The notes under the pieces are model-generated. The model did not search any database, was not told the DNA's origin, and worked only from the letters and a program-made list of their open reading frames with translations. 64,000 bases of DNA, taken from assembly GCA_018806985.1 (NCBI GenBank), contig JADANN010000202.1, forward strand, positions 1,674,001-1,738,000, given 5' to 3'. The translations under genes were made by a program, and so were the position numbers. Origin of the DNA: Angiostrongylus vasorum. Taxonomy: Eukaryota > Nematoda > Chromadorea > Rhabditida > Metastrongylidae. Shown here piece after piece: positions 52,801-63,775 of the stretch; the first letter of the stretch is position 1, and the number at the start of each line of letters is the position of its first letter.

Positions 52801-54889
52801 GCCACCTAAAAGAGCACGGACAATTTCTGACTATCCAAATGCACCAACAGTGTAGTTCCACCAGAACAAGGATTAATGCATACAAACACCACAAATGATG
52901 GACGTCTTCATGTGGAAAGTTCATACGGATGGGAACAGAAAAAAGAAAGAGAAAGACGTTCAACTACACCAACTTCGCATCAGCTCAACAACAGAACGTT
53001 CATAACAGCGTATAAATAAATAAATATGTCGATTATTTATGCTGACGTTTACAGAAAGCCGGTCTTTCAAATTACTGAAAGACGTTCAGTTTTGAAAAAA
53101 GCATTTTGTTCTCGAACTGCTGTACAATCTAGCTGGCTATCCAGGATTCTAGGGAGAACCAACTCGACGGGGCTGCATTTGTGTTCATTAAAAAAAAGGT
53201 AAAAATTCTGAGTTAACAGCCGAAACAACACGTAACTTGTATGTGTGAGGAAGCGACACGAATGCGAGAAGTGGTGGTGCTCGCAAAATGTCTGATCTGA
53301 CGTAATACAAATAAAAAAGGTGGCCAGAAATTGCTACAAAATATTTTCTTAGAACCACAAGGATGCCGAAGTATGCGCGAACCTCGGAACTTCAGTTGAG
53401 CTTCGGAACCGCAGCTGCCATTTTCAGGTGCTCACATGCTCCATCACATCAACGGAGACTTTGCTTTGCATTTTTCTCAACCAGTTTTTTTACTCTGACG
53501 ATCCTATCAGCAATCACCCGTCAGCTGCAATGTTGTGGACAACAGATTTGTTCGCGGGAAGGGTAATCGATGGTTTGAAGCTAATCTGGAACTCCGACTT
53601 TTGCTCTCAGCATGCTTTTGCTTGTAACTCGCATAATACCCCTGCCATGAAAAAAATAAAAGCTAAGAGCTCCCAGTGTTGATCAATCCCTGAGCGACAC
53701 GCACGCATTCGACTTCATTAAGCCTTGCTAGAGGTCACTGAATGCATATCTGGCTTTTATAGGCAGTAAGTATAGCTTAGAACATTATTTTTTTTAGACT
53801 ATTGGGCTTAGCGGAGTTGTTGAAAGTGTTGTTATAAAAGTGGAACTCGCGGTTGCCCACCGATTTGTCGAGTAAGTAGTGCTGTCCTCCCCTGACACGT
53901 TTGCTACCAGTTTGGTGATCCCGAGGGATGGAAGGCTTGGTGGGCCTGGGGCTCCGGATCGATATCGCGTGTATTGCAGGGCACCTCTAACCACTGTTCT
54001 ACACACGCCACCATGAAAAAATAGACAGCAGTGAAAAAATCGAGAAAGATTAGCTATGAGAGATATCAGTCTATGGCTTTTGAGTTTTAACACCTCAACG
54101 TTTAAAAGTCTGGAGAGAATATTTGGCTTTTTTAGCTTCTAATGTACCAATATTGTGTGTTGGCCGCTGTGATGTGTATAATATACATCATTGTTTTCAC
54201 AAAAATTAGGACAGTGCAGCGGAGATTTTCTAGTGGAACACTCAAAGACGAAAAGAAAATCTTAATTCAGGTGAGGATTTCGATGTTTGTTGCTTTACAG
54301 TTTCTTCGCTAGTCTGTTTGTGGATCTTGTCTGTCAGTTGGAAAATCATTGCGTCATGGAATGGAACACTCGATTTGTCGCTAAAAAAGACCTCACATTG
54401 CCGATGGATCTCGCTCTCCCCATTTCTACCATGAAAATTTGAACACAACGTGTACTAGGGAAGAAACGAGGTTGTAAAGAGACTGAAACAAATCTGACCA
54501 ACGGTTTGGTTTTCACATTGCCAAAAAAATAGATTCTTCAGTTTTATTTTTTTGGCCAGCTTCACAGTTCTATCCCCAACCGTCTCGCTTAACTCGTCGT
54601 CAAAAATTCCCTCTATTCTTAATGGTCGTTCGTAAATAAACGCTGAATGAAGTAATTTCAGGCTCTACCGCTCAGCGTATTTATTGCCGTCGAAGTAGCA
54701 CTGTTCAAAATCATTCCGATCCTTGGCGTAACCGGTTATCATCGCTTTATTGTTGCTGCTTTCGAGAACCTAGTCATTATCGCAAGCGTGGTGGCGTCAC
54801 CAATTCTGCTGTTAATCTTCAATGCGGATGTTCAGAAAAGTACCACTGGGTTTTTTGAAAAACGTCGGTCTATGTGTGTGCATTTCTAG
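49866..54889 (+). CDS. Seven-transmembrane serpentine receptor, seven exons, one frameshift
   Basis: This is a likely chemosensory-type G-protein-coupled receptor in the plasma membrane of neurons; the ligand is unknown. Exons: 49,866-49,976 (start MDVKATPVIRV, TM1), 50,276-50,398 (DWHKFRGN loop, TM2 ending FPITLTGVQ), 51,343-51,505 (TM3, AVNRLTILV), 51,835-51,965 (TM4), 52,094-52,152 (extracellular loop, FWYDCPDLE), 54,136-54,270 (TM5, then TKIRTVQRR) and 54,662-54,889 (TM6, TM7 ending SPILLLIFN, short tail, TAG). All introns are GT-AG with TTTTCAG-like acceptors except a short TTTTTTAG. Phases fit throughout if one base is missing in the A-run 51,492-51,496. Without it, a TGA comes two bases before the donor. 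The total is then 316 residues, normal for the family. The exact class (Srv/Srx-like) is uncertain. SINEs occupy its introns. Confidence 0.82.
50560..50744 (+). repeat. SINE2-variant in receptor intron 2
   Basis: The tRNA-like head GGGCCTTTGTGGCGCAATG has B box GTGGTTCGATCTGG. It is followed by AAGTTTTGCGAATATCTCAG, AAAATACCCTGCTGTGAAG and a TAGTAGGTATAATCAC end. The tRNA part differs from other SINE2 copies while the body is shared, so the family has at least two head types. Confidence 0.75.
50745..51035. repeat. Inverted pair of SINE2 copies in receptor intron 2
   Basis: The minus-strand half (50,745-50,866) and plus-strand half (50,867-51,035) meet at GGGGAGCAAAAGATCG. Both contain GCGCGTTCGTTCCCC and CAAATATCTCAG in opposite orientation. 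A transcript would form a long hairpin inside the intron. Confidence 0.85.
52153..53380. other. Receptor intron 5, left part
   Basis: The stretch lies between the extracellular-loop exon and the TM5 exon. A frame at 52,334-52,570 has no family support. CAACTTCGCATCAGCTC (about 52,970) resembles the tail of PLE-type ends, without a hammerhead. A CAA microsatellite-like run is just upstream of the exon at 52,094. Confidence 0.4.
53381..54015 (-). repeat. SINE2 fragment plus interrupted SINE1 in receptor intron 5
   Basis: 53,381-53,650 carries SINE2-related words (CAGCAATCACCCGTCAGC, CGCATAATACCCCTGCCATG). 53,655-54,010 is a minus-strand SINE1 split at about 53,762-53,847 by unrelated sequence of about 85 bases, with the head complement CCACTGTTCTACACACGCC at the right. 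Confidence 0.7.
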
Positions 54890-55539
54890 AGGTTTAAAGT
54901 CGTACTATAGTGTCGGTGATTGTTCACTCCCAGCAGTCCAAGAAGCATTGGTGCGGCTTTCTCAGGACTGCGAACTCAAGCAGGAGTCGGATCCACACGT
55001 GAAAAGTTCGAAGCACTGCGTGGATGAGGGAGGCGAATAAGTGAATCGAATGCCAGAAGTCTAGGAGTCAGTTAATGTAAAGACAGGTTCGTTGAACTAA
55101 AGAAAAGATGAAAGTTCATCTGTTTTGTAACATGATTAAGGTGATTTTCGTGTCGTGTGCATTGATGTGTTGCGTGGGTCAAACACACCGTCTTCATTAT
55201 CAATCGCTACTAATAATTCTACACCATTAATTCATTATTCGTGCAAGCGTTTAACCACACAAGCCCGAAATCATACTAGTGAGCAGCTCAAGGATTGGGA
55301 AGTAGAAAGATCTCTCTATACCTCTGCTCATTTATCTGCGCTTTCTTGAACTAACACGACATTAAAGTGTCAATAAGCGCTACTAACTAAACATCCCAGT
55401 GTCGTGTTCTTGACGCCTCTTTTTCCCGTCTTTCTACAGTTCTTCCAAGTTACTCTTTCTTGCCATTGCTCTCTCCTCTTCGTATAATGTGTTTTTGATT
55501 GTTAGAAAATTGTTTTAAATTACTTTCTTGATTTCATCG

Positions 55540-56105
55540 TTGTTCTCAATTGTAGAATGAATCGAGGTGCTATCCTGTTTCCTTTGCTCGCTCAACTCTT
55601 TAAGGCGTCGTTCCTGATTCGCGGTAAAGTGAAGGATTATGGTGTTTTTTCTTATTAATGATGAGGAGGGAATTAAAGACATTTAACACACTCGTACATG
55701 TGTGTGACTGAATCGTGTGCTTGCTGGACACGTTTTTAACCGCTCAATAAATGTTTTCTCTCAAATACGAAATGTGCATTGCAAGGAACGAAAGGCCGAT
55801 GATTGTCCCGTCTTGCGCCGTTCTGAGAAATTCAGTTAACCTTTCCATCAATTTTTTCCTATTTATTTGCAGTTTAGATTTATAGATGACATTAGAGAGC
55901 CTCACCTGTCGAGGATTGTATGTTTTCAGTACCTCCTATTTCGTTTAAATCAAGGAAACATTCCCCTAGCAACCTTCCAATACTCTGCCGCCTTGATGTG
56001 ACTCGATGTGAAAATGCAATGTGCCGTGGGGCAGGCTTATCTCCTCAGTAGAGTATCTAAAGCCTTACAATAGTTGAGCTCTCTACTCGCATGTGCAGCA
56101 AAGAG
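55540..56105 (-). repeat. U1 repeat (right arm)
   Basis: This is the reverse complement of the left-arm U1 and is directly repeated at 36,651-37,220. Shared landmarks are TTTAAGGCGTCGTTCCTGA, ATGATGAGGAGGGAATTAAA and CCTCACCTGTCGAGGATTG. Confidence 0.85.
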
Positions 56106-56700
56106 TAGGGCCAGTTAGACGAATGAGAACTGCCTTGGTAGTAAATAAGTTGGAAAACAAGAAAGACTTAGACTTTCTTGTATCCACGAATTATGGGGAT
56201 TGACAGGAAAGGAGGTCGGTATCACAAATTGGTATTCGTCAAACTATGTGACTGATTGGAACTAATTACGCTAATCTGATTATCATTTGCAACAAGCGAT
56301 CAGCAACGAGTAGTCCGTGAATAAATTATTGTTTAAAGGGTTGGAAGGCTTCGCAGGAAACTACTGGTGGTGACGAATGCAGAATCGGAATTTCCGAGTA
56401 AGAAGTCGGCATAATAACGTGCACTCTCTTACTCGTCTAATTGTCAAAAATCGCGTTTTCCATGAAAAGGAGGTCATTATCGGGCATAGGAAATTCGAAA
56501 ATAAAAACTATAACCTACTGCGTAATGAAGACATTCTGAAATTGATTCAACCATTGCTTTCAGCAAGCAAAGATTTGACTCAGCCACCAGTAGAGTTGGA
56601 AATCCTATTGCCGAGGAAGAACATTATTCTTGATTGGATTCACTCCCTTTTTTAAGAGAAGTATGAAGGGTTTCCATCATGGACAACGAGTTTCGATTTA
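56106..56700 (+). repeat. Unrecognised coding-like stretch U2 (right arm)
   Basis: A frame at 56,377-56,655 starts MQNRNFRVRSRHNNVHSLTR and ends ILDWIHSLF. An upstream frame has GLTGKEVGITNWYSSNYVTD. It is the same as the left arm with a few base changes. The function is unknown. Confidence 0.4.
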
Positions 56701-56994
56701 ACAGCTGTCCCGTAAGTGGTCTGGGCTGCAATCGAGAAACCCGAACTTTATCTGCGCAGCAAGCAACGAGTTTATCTTCGAGAATCCAGAAAAGGTGAGC
56801 AGATGGCAAAACACTTAACAACAGTCAAAAGAACTGTTGTGAACACCTTTGAAAGAAATGTTATGATGAGCGCTCCTAAGGTGCTCGCGAATATTGTTAA
56901 TTATGAATGCGCCGTTTTCTTGTTCAGCAATCGCGAGGTTGTTAAACAGCATACATTTACTTCCATAGAAAAAACACAATACAATACAACAGTA

Positions 56995-57036
56995 GCTGAC
57001 GTTTCGGCAGTATCGCCTTCTTCAGAGCCTGGAAGG
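56995..57036 (-). ncRNA. Hammerhead-like motif in PLE end
   Basis: On the minus strand AGGCT, CTGAAGA, stem II GGC/GCC around GATACT, GAAA, CGTC and AGCTA follow each other. Stem I pairs GGCT with AGCT (one wobble). The core is complete if position 7 is taken as any base. Confidence 0.6.
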
Positions 57037-57239
57037 GTATACTGACATACAATTTACTAGGACAAACGCTTCAGTAACACTTACAAAAAGACAGACTCTA
57101 TGGTAATTACATGAAAAACAGCTTCTCGAAAAAAACACACCACTTTTTACGTGACTTCCAATGAGGAAGAATACAACAGCTGATTATAGTCGCATAAGGT
57201 TGATGACTGCACCATCCCACATCAAAAATTGATGCGACC

Positions 57240-59160
57240 ATACGGGGTTAGGTAATGCACTACTTCTGGGCATTCATCCCTGCTATTTATTGCAGGGTTT
57301 TTTGGCATTTATCCAAAAAGCCTCAAGAAGTTTTTGCGTTGGTGTTTTTAGTCTCCTGGGCGAGGATATTGACTTTTACTTCAAAATCATCTCCGCTATG
57401 CTTTTGTATCCTATGCCTGCCTAGTGGCGTACTTTGTCTTAGTTTTCGTTTGGCATCTAGGTGTTCTTTTTATACGGTACGTAAAGGTCTGCCCGTTTCG
57501 CCAATATATTCATCTCCGCAATTATTACAAGAGATCAGGTATATCGTACCTAAACTCATGCAATCACCATCCCTGCCGTAAGGGCAAATTACGCAATTTG
57601 TTGTCTCACATAGACGGTCACACAGGCAGTTACGAACTAACTGACGACGTAGAGTAGGCGGTGGTATTTTAACTATCGCTACCGATTCCTCTAGACCTGC
57701 CCTTCTTAAACGTCGGTTAGTAGCTACGCTTACTCTAATAAAGGACAAATAAACGGGACTTTCTTTTGGCCAAGTGTTTCGCTTGGGACCGTCTCTCTCC
57801 TTCTAAACTTATCTCGTGGGATTACAATTTCGTAGCAATTGGAGATGGCTATTTGCCGAGCCAAGTCGCGCGATTCTTCCTTCAGTTCCCTGGTTGTGCA
57901 CACAGAGGTGGCTGTTCGAAACATGTTTCTCACAAGCGCCCTCTTTGTGTGTGAACGGTGGGAAGAAAGGAAATGAACGAGGATGTTCTTGTTACTTGGC
58001 TTTCGGTACCACTTTGTCAGGTAACAACTACTTGATAGGTCTATTTGGACGTTTAAAAACGGAAGCCAGTTTTTTGCTTGGTTTCTCCCGGGTGAACTTA
58101 ATGTACTCAGACTGCTCGTTCAATAATTCAAAGCATTTCTCCATCTCCTCCTGCGTAGAGAAGATGACAAAACAATCACCTACATATCTGCGGTAGAGTA
58201 GTGGCCGGAAATCGAGAACAGAGGCTTCTATCTTAGACATAAACACAACGGCAAGGCTTGATGCCAGTCGCTGTCCCATAGCCCACCCCCCTTATTTGCA
58301 CGAAATATTTCCCAGACCATCTGAAAATCGAGCAGTTTAGGCACTCCTTTAGGGAGAGCCATTAGCTGCTGAATGGACAAGCCATGCATATTTATTCTTC
58401 CTTCATGTTTAACAAGAAGTTCGAAGATGGCTTGCATTGCGGAGTCATTCGATACGTTGGTGTACAACTTCCTTTTCAGAGGATGGGCGATAGAGGGTAG
58501 CATCACTAAGATGTTCCTCTGTTATCTCAACATCCAGCTGGCGAGGAATAACTACGAACTCTCCCCCCTTATCACTAACAGACAATCTTATTGTTTTTGA
58601 GTTTATTAATTCTCTAATTTCTCGCATGCCACATTTTTTGTGCGGCTGTAAGGTTAGAGATAAACTTTCTATCACGGTAGTGATTAAGGGTCTTGAGAAC
58701 GCCGTCCGAAAACATGCGGAATTTTATGTCAACTCCATCGTTTGGGTCCTGCTGTCTAAAAAACGTCTTTGGGAAAGGAGATGGTGGTAGTGACGCCGCC
58801 TCTTGATTTTTTATCTCTGTTTAATGTTTCTTGCTTGGCCTGATAGCGGAGTCGATCTTGAAGCTCATAAAGGTTACATGCTATCCTACGCAGGGTCGTT
58901 TTAGAAATGGGCTGTGATGGTGCAAAGCTTGGGCCCAATTCTAATAGCGAGCGCGTACTCTCAGGTATTGTTATGCCCCCCAATCACGGTGACCCTAGAT
59001 TTTACTGGTGCATTATCAACCCTATTTTGACTATTATCAGAACCGTGAAGAATTTGTTGGCGGTAGAATTTTCTTGAAGCTGAGACATGTGAATTACCCA
59101 AAAGATTTTCGAATTTTCGTTGTAAGGTTATTTTGGCATTAGACCTAATAAAATCAAAGT
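57240..59160 (-). pseudogene. PLE polyprotein, minus strand, RT N-part deleted
   Basis: Reading leftwards, there is a start MTFDFDFIRSNAKITLQRKF (59,170-58,961), an N-terminal region with SKTTLRRIACNLYELQDRLR and LSVSDKGGEFVVIPRQLD, then an abrupt join. After LYRPSSEK the frame jumps to VVHQRIE, because about 500 bases coding the start of RT (including motif A) are missing. The rest has GQRLASSLAVVFMSKIEAS (motif B), YVGDCFVIF (YVDD with one aspartate replaced by G), the connector RELKEESRDLARQIAIS, CETTNCVICPYGRDGDC and the GIY-YIG motif DEYIGETGRPL. It is not functional. Confidence 0.9.
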
Positions 59161-59164
59161 CAAA

Positions 59165-60700
59165 AGTCAATACCGAAAGCTAAACAATCAATGGGTCAGT
59201 GTGGCAAAGGCTGCAGGTTTAAAACCATCGGTTATTTCGCACTTTAAAATCGATACACCAACATGTCCCGTCCTATACCTACTTATTAAAACACATAAGT
59301 TGGTATCACCTGATGATCTTGCGTCAACCAATCCGTCATCATTTAAGGTTAGACCCATCATCAGCTGTGTAGACAGGGCCAACGGATAGAATAACCTGGT
59401 TTTTAAGCCTAATACTTACCCAGTTGCTTAACCATATTCCAGCTCACCTCACAAACACCCAAATGTTCCTAGAACGTCTACATAACGCGTCTCCTAATAA
59501 CGCGTACGTGATGGAGTCCTTCGACGTTACTGCGTTGTACACCAACGTATCGAATGACTCCGCAATGCAAGCCATCTTCGAACTTCTTGTTAAACATGAA
59601 GGAAGAATAAATATGCATGGCTTGTCCATTCAGCAGCTAATGGATCTCCTAAAGGAGTGCCTAAACTGCTCGATTTTCAGATGGTCTGGGAAATATTTCG
59701 CGCAAATAAGGGGGGTTGGCTATGGGACAGCGACTGGAACCAAGCCTTGCCATTGTATTCATGTCTAAGATAGAAGCCCCTGCTCTCGATCTCCGGCCAC
59801 TACTTTACTGCAGATATGTAGACGATTGTTTTGTCATCTTCTCTACGCAGGAGGAGATGGACAAATGCTTTGAATTATTGAACGAGCAGTCTGAGTACAT
59901 TAAGTTCACCCGGGAGAAACCGAGAAAAGACTGGCTTCCGTTTTTAAACGTCCAAATAAGCCTATCAAGTAGGGGTTACCTGACAAAGTGGTACCGAAAG
60001 CCAAGTAACAAGAACATCCTCGTTCACTTCCTTTCTTCCCACCCTTCACACACAAAGAGGGCGCTTGTGAGAAACATGTTTCGAACAGCCACCTCTGTGT
60101 GCACAACCAGGGAACTAAAGGAAGAATCGCGCGACTTGGCTCGGCAAATAGCCATCTCCAATGGCTACGAAATAGTAACCCCACGAGATAAGTTTAGAAG
60201 GAGAGCGACGCGCCCAAGCGAAACACTTGGCCAAAAGAAAATCCCGTTTATGCTGCCCTTTATTAGCGATGAAGTAAGCGTAGCGATTAAACGATGCTTA
60301 AGAAGGGCAGGTCTAGAGGAATCGGTAGCGATAGTTGAAATACCACCGCCTACTCTACGTCGTCAGTTAGTTCGTAACCGCCTGTATGACCGTCTATGCG
60401 AAACAACAAATTGCGTAATCTGCCCTTACGGCAGGGGACGGTGATTGCATGAGTTCAGGCACGATATACCTGATCTCGTGTAATAATTGCGGAGATGAAT
60501 ATATTGGCGAAACGGGCAGGCCTTTGTGTATCCGTATAAAAGAACACCTAGATGGCAAACGAAAACTAAGACAAAGTACCCCGCTAGGCACGCACAGGAT
60601 ACAAAAGCACAGCGGGGACGATTTTGAAGTAAAAGTCAATATCCTTGCGCAGGAGACTAGAACACCAGCGCGAAAAACTTCTTGAGGCTTTTTTGGATAA
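59165..60700 (+). pseudogene. PLE polyprotein, plus strand, near-intact RT and GIY-YIG with frameshifts
   Basis: This is the best RT sequence in the window. It has FDVTALYTNV (motif A), an AMGQRLEPSLAIVFMSKIEA region (motif B), YCRYVDDCFVIF (motif C, both aspartates kept), LPFLNV, KWYRKPSNKNILVHFLSSHP, the connector, CETTNCVICPYG and the GIY-YIG domain (IYLISCNNCGDEYIGETGR, RIKEHLDGKRKLR). Frame pieces are 59,201-59,389, 59,424-59,768, 59,716-60,444 and 60,449-60,685. The breaks lie in G- or A-runs (59,708-59,713, 60,433-60,437, 60,675-60,680), so few changes separate it from an open frame. The N-terminus is truncated at about LDNQWVS-type sequence. Confidence 0.9.
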
Positions 60701-60977
60701 ATGCCAAAAACCCTACAATGAATAGCAGGGATGAATGCCCAGAGGTCATACGCGACCTGACCCCGTATGTTCGCATCAATTTCTCATGTGGGATGGTGCA
60801 GTCATCAACCTTATGCGACCATAATCAGCTGTTCTAATCTTCCTCATGGGAAGGCACGTAAAAAAAGCGGTGAGTTTTTTCGAGAAGCTGTTGACCATGT
60901 AATTACCATAGAGTTTTTCGTCTTTTTGTAAGTGTCATTGAAGCGTTTGGCCTAGTAAATTGTATATCAGTATGCTC

Positions 60978-61021
60978 TTCCAGACTCTGAAGAAGGCGAT
61001 AGTGCCGAAACATCAGCTACT
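60978..61021 (+). ncRNA. Hammerhead-like motif in PLE end
   Basis: CTGAAGA begins at 60,987, followed by GGC/GCC stem II, GAAA at 61,007-61,010, then CATC where other copies have CGTC, and AGCTA. The G-to-A change disrupts the ACGT stem III, so this copy is probably weaker. Confidence 0.5.
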
Positions 61022-61209
61022 GTTGTATTGTATTGTGTTTTTCTATGGAAGTAAATGTATGCTGTTTAACAACCTCGCGATTGCTGAACAAGAAAACGAC
61101 GCATTCATATTCCAATGCCGAGGTTAATAGAAAGTCGATCCTGGGAATTGTTAATTATGGTTACTAATGAAATACGACGGCCCCCCATCAACAACTTCAC
61201 GACAGTGTT

Positions 61210-61495
61210 GACTTTTTATTTACTGGCTATAACATTTTTTTCACGACAGGGTAATATGTGTGACTTCACTGCAGTGATGCTGAGAAATTGGTAAAGCTGC
61301 GGATTGCAGGTGTTTGTGGTGAGGAACGCACGCGCTATTACCCTTTCCGAGGGCTAACGCGCTCACCACCGCGCCATGCGGGTCCTTTGTTTCGCCTGTA
61401 TCGCGGCTATTGCTATCGACCAGTGCTATCAGCAAACATCCGTCAATGGGATTGATCTGGGAAGCACAAATCGGCAATGAACCCATTTGAGCTGA
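61210..61495 (-). repeat. SINE2, minus strand (right arm)
   Basis: This is the reverse complement of the left-arm SINE2 at 40,565-40,850 with few differences. Confidence 0.82.
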
Positions 61496-61904
61496 GGGTG
61501 TAGTCTAAATTACAATGTTACCATATCAGTGATATAAGTAATCACAGAAGCGTATATGTTAGATAAATGATACAGTAGAGCTGACGATTTAGTTCTAGCT
61601 ACCTTAGTAATGAAAACAGTGGAAACTCACCAAAATGGATGATGCTCATCGTTCCTCTTCACAAGGTGGAATACATCCAACAATCTTGGAGCGCGAAAAG
61701 GATGGAAGGAAATTTTACTGACGCCGACTTGAGTTGGCTTATCTTCATATATTTGCAGACAAGACAGATAATCCGTTTGAAGCTAAGCAGCTAGTAAGGA
61801 TAAAGGATTAAGCTCTCGGCGTTCGTCAATCTGTGGGCGAACAATTCAAACTCAGAATGAAGAAAGCAGACGAGAGCGAATACAGAATCTTAACATTTTG
61901 GTTA

Positions 61905-62184
61905 AAAAAAGGATAAAAGTCTCGGCGTTGACGAATCCCTGAGGGATGCGCCATGCATTCGACTTCATTAAGCATCGTTTGGAGGTGATTGAATGCATAT
62001 CTGGCCTTTAGAATGACTCGCGACAGCCTACCGATGTATCGAGCCAGTGCTGCTATCCTCCCAGGCGAGTCTGGTACCAATTCGCCGACCCCGGAGAAAT
62101 GGAAGGCTTGGTGGGTCGTGGGCTCGGAGATCGAATCCACTTGTGTGTAGCAGAGCGCCTCCGACCCACTGCGCCACACGCCTC
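61905..62184 (-). repeat. SINE1, minus strand (right arm)
   Basis: This is the reverse complement of the left-arm SINE1 at 39,880. The head complement CCACTGCGCCACACGCCTCC is at the right and the tail complement AAAAAAGGATAAAAGTCTCG at the left. Confidence 0.9.
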
Positions 62185-62397
62185 CTTCACTTAATGTCAT
62201 ACTGTTGATAAAGTGTACAGTGACTATTCTTTCCTTCGTAGAAAGAGATTGTTCTGTATATCATCAAAAATTGTTTGTTAGTACCTCTTGCACTAATTCA
62301 CAAGACCGATTTTCTATTAAGCTTTGCACTGATCAACTAATTCATCCTATTCTGGATGAGCCAACGCGAGATGTTACGTTGTTCTTCACTGACGGCA

Positions 62398-62480
62398 AGA
62401 ATGACGTTTCCGCGATTTCGCCTTGTTTATCCTTCTTAACCTTCTTAAGAAGGCGAAATCCGCCGAAACGTCAGCTTTCC
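62398..62480. ncRNA. Palindrome of two hammerhead-like cores (right arm)
   Basis: This is the same imperfect inverted repeat as at 39,585-39,662: GACGTTTCCGCGATTTCGCC and GGCGAAATCCGCCGAAACGT around a CTTCTTAAGAAGG centre. Single-stranded, it would fold as one long hairpin. Confidence 0.5.
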
Positions 62481-62904
62481 CGTTAGTAAGGAATAAGGTA
62501 AGACCTCGTATTTGCTCATCAAGAATACGGCGAGTTATTCGTGGTTAGTTTTGTTTTGTTTTCAATGAAGTTGCTGTTGAATATGTATTATTGAAGTGCT
62601 TGATTTAAGCTAAACTGGTTTAACAAGGCACGGTGGCGTTAGCTTTTTTCTTTCTTTAACGTGTAAGGGTTTAATTAGATTGCGATAAAAACCGTCTAAT
62701 GAAATAATTATAGGTCTTCTGTCATCTCGGTGAAACGTTTTCACTTTCTTTTTTTGTCCTATGTTAACACTTTTTTTTCACATAACGTGCGACGTAATAA
62801 TTTTTTACATACTGTTCGGTGCAACTAAGCTATGCTGCATTGCAACTCAAGCAGTAGAATGATTTTTCTATATTCACAGCTTATTTTCTGATCTATAAGG
62901 AAAA

Positions 62905-63150
62905 TTTGGGATGGTATAGAGCAGTGGATTGTGGTGTCGATCAGGAAGCGAAGGGGCTAGTTCGATCACCGCCCAAACGCACTCCACCTATCCACGCGGG
63001 AATGTATTGACCCGGGTCTCCAATATTGCAAGCGGAATCGTCTCAACTTGCATTCTGAATTCTACGACATTCATAAGAAAGGCGAAATTGTCACGTGAAG
63101 ATCGGAGTCTGTGGAGATGGAAAGTAAGATACAATCTCCATGGCATGTGG
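62905..63150 (+). repeat. SINE3, plus strand (right arm)
   Basis: The tRNA-like head GGGATGGTATAGAGCAGTGG fits an A box except for one position. GCTAGTTCGATCACCGCC, about 45 bases further, resembles a B box. The body continues to TCTACGACATTCATAAG, as in the other copies. The 3' end could not be fixed. Confidence 0.55.
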
Positions 63151-63714
63151 TGCGCGTGTTCGTCAGATCCTGTTCCAGTGACGTCCTGCGTAACCCGAGA
63201 TTTTGTGGCCTTTCACCGGTTGTGTCACCGCCTGACATCATAGTGGAAGCAGCCAATGTATGGTGTACTGAGTCTGGCCTATCGCTGGTTGAGCACTTTG
63301 ACCTTCCCTGGAGCCCTGACTTAGCCTTGAAACGGCGTATCCAGGTCTTCATCACAATGTGGATCTCAGGGAAGTATTGCTAAAAAAGGATCACCGGATC
63401 GCCATCGTTACCGCTCTTGATCAATGTGTGGTGTTGTTAAGAGGAAACTCAATACATCTCACATTGAGTAGAAAGAAGTAACCCAGAACGAAAAGGAATT
63501 CAACGAATTTTTTTGTTAGAGATTGAGACGCCAGATCAGGATATGCCGGTGTAAGGGTATCCTAGATTCGAAAACATTAAAAGAGCCCTACATGATCATG
63601 GAGGCTAGCTAACAAGATTTCAGTTTACAAAACGATCGTACCCACGGAAGAGAAGAAAGAGGTCATTTCCACAGGAAGAAAAATGGAAAATGAAAATCAT
63701 AATCAACCAATATT

Positions 63715-63771
63715 CCTAAGCCTAAGCCGAAGCCTAAGCCTAAGCCTAAGCCTAACCCTAAACCTAAGTTT
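63715..63771 (-). repeat. Interstitial telomeric repeat, GCCTAA strand
   Basis: About nine units of CCTAAG with variants (CCGAAG, CCTAAC, CCTAAA) lie on the plus strand, so the TTAGGC strand is the minus strand here. It ends the right inverted-repeat arm and is half the length of the left array. Confidence 0.92.
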
Positions 63772-63775
63772 AATG

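Larger units (their letters stand above)
56893..61159. mobile_element. Head-to-head Penelope-like insertion, 4.24 kb, 13-bp TSD
   Basis: ATTGTTAATTATG at 56,893-56,905 and 61,147-61,159 flanks the insert 56,906-61,146. The left half, to about 59,160, is a minus-strand PLE from near its 3' end to an N-terminal start. The right half (59,165-61,146) is a plus-strand PLE that begins inside the coding region and runs to the terminal GATCCTGGGA. The 5' sides meet at about 59,160. Each half has its own hammerhead-like motif near its outer end, giving the insert terminal inverted sequences of several hundred bases. It is the best-preserved PLE here. Confidence 0.95.
54977..63771. repeat. Inverted repeat, right arm, split by a PLE insertion
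   Basis: The arm consists of 54,977-56,905 and 61,147-63,771, the reverse complement of 42,815-38,238. The interruption carries a 13-bp duplication of arm sequence, and the left arm shows the uninterrupted site at 40,902-40,914. So the arms existed before the PLE landed. Confidence 0.95.

Noticed and set aside
38238..63771. Giant DNA transposon with 4.6-kb terminal inverted repeats
   Set aside because: No transposase, integrase or polymerase is seen in the spacer and no target duplication is evident outside the arrays. The spacer holds a receptor gene and old LINE pieces, so a segmental inverted duplication is simpler.
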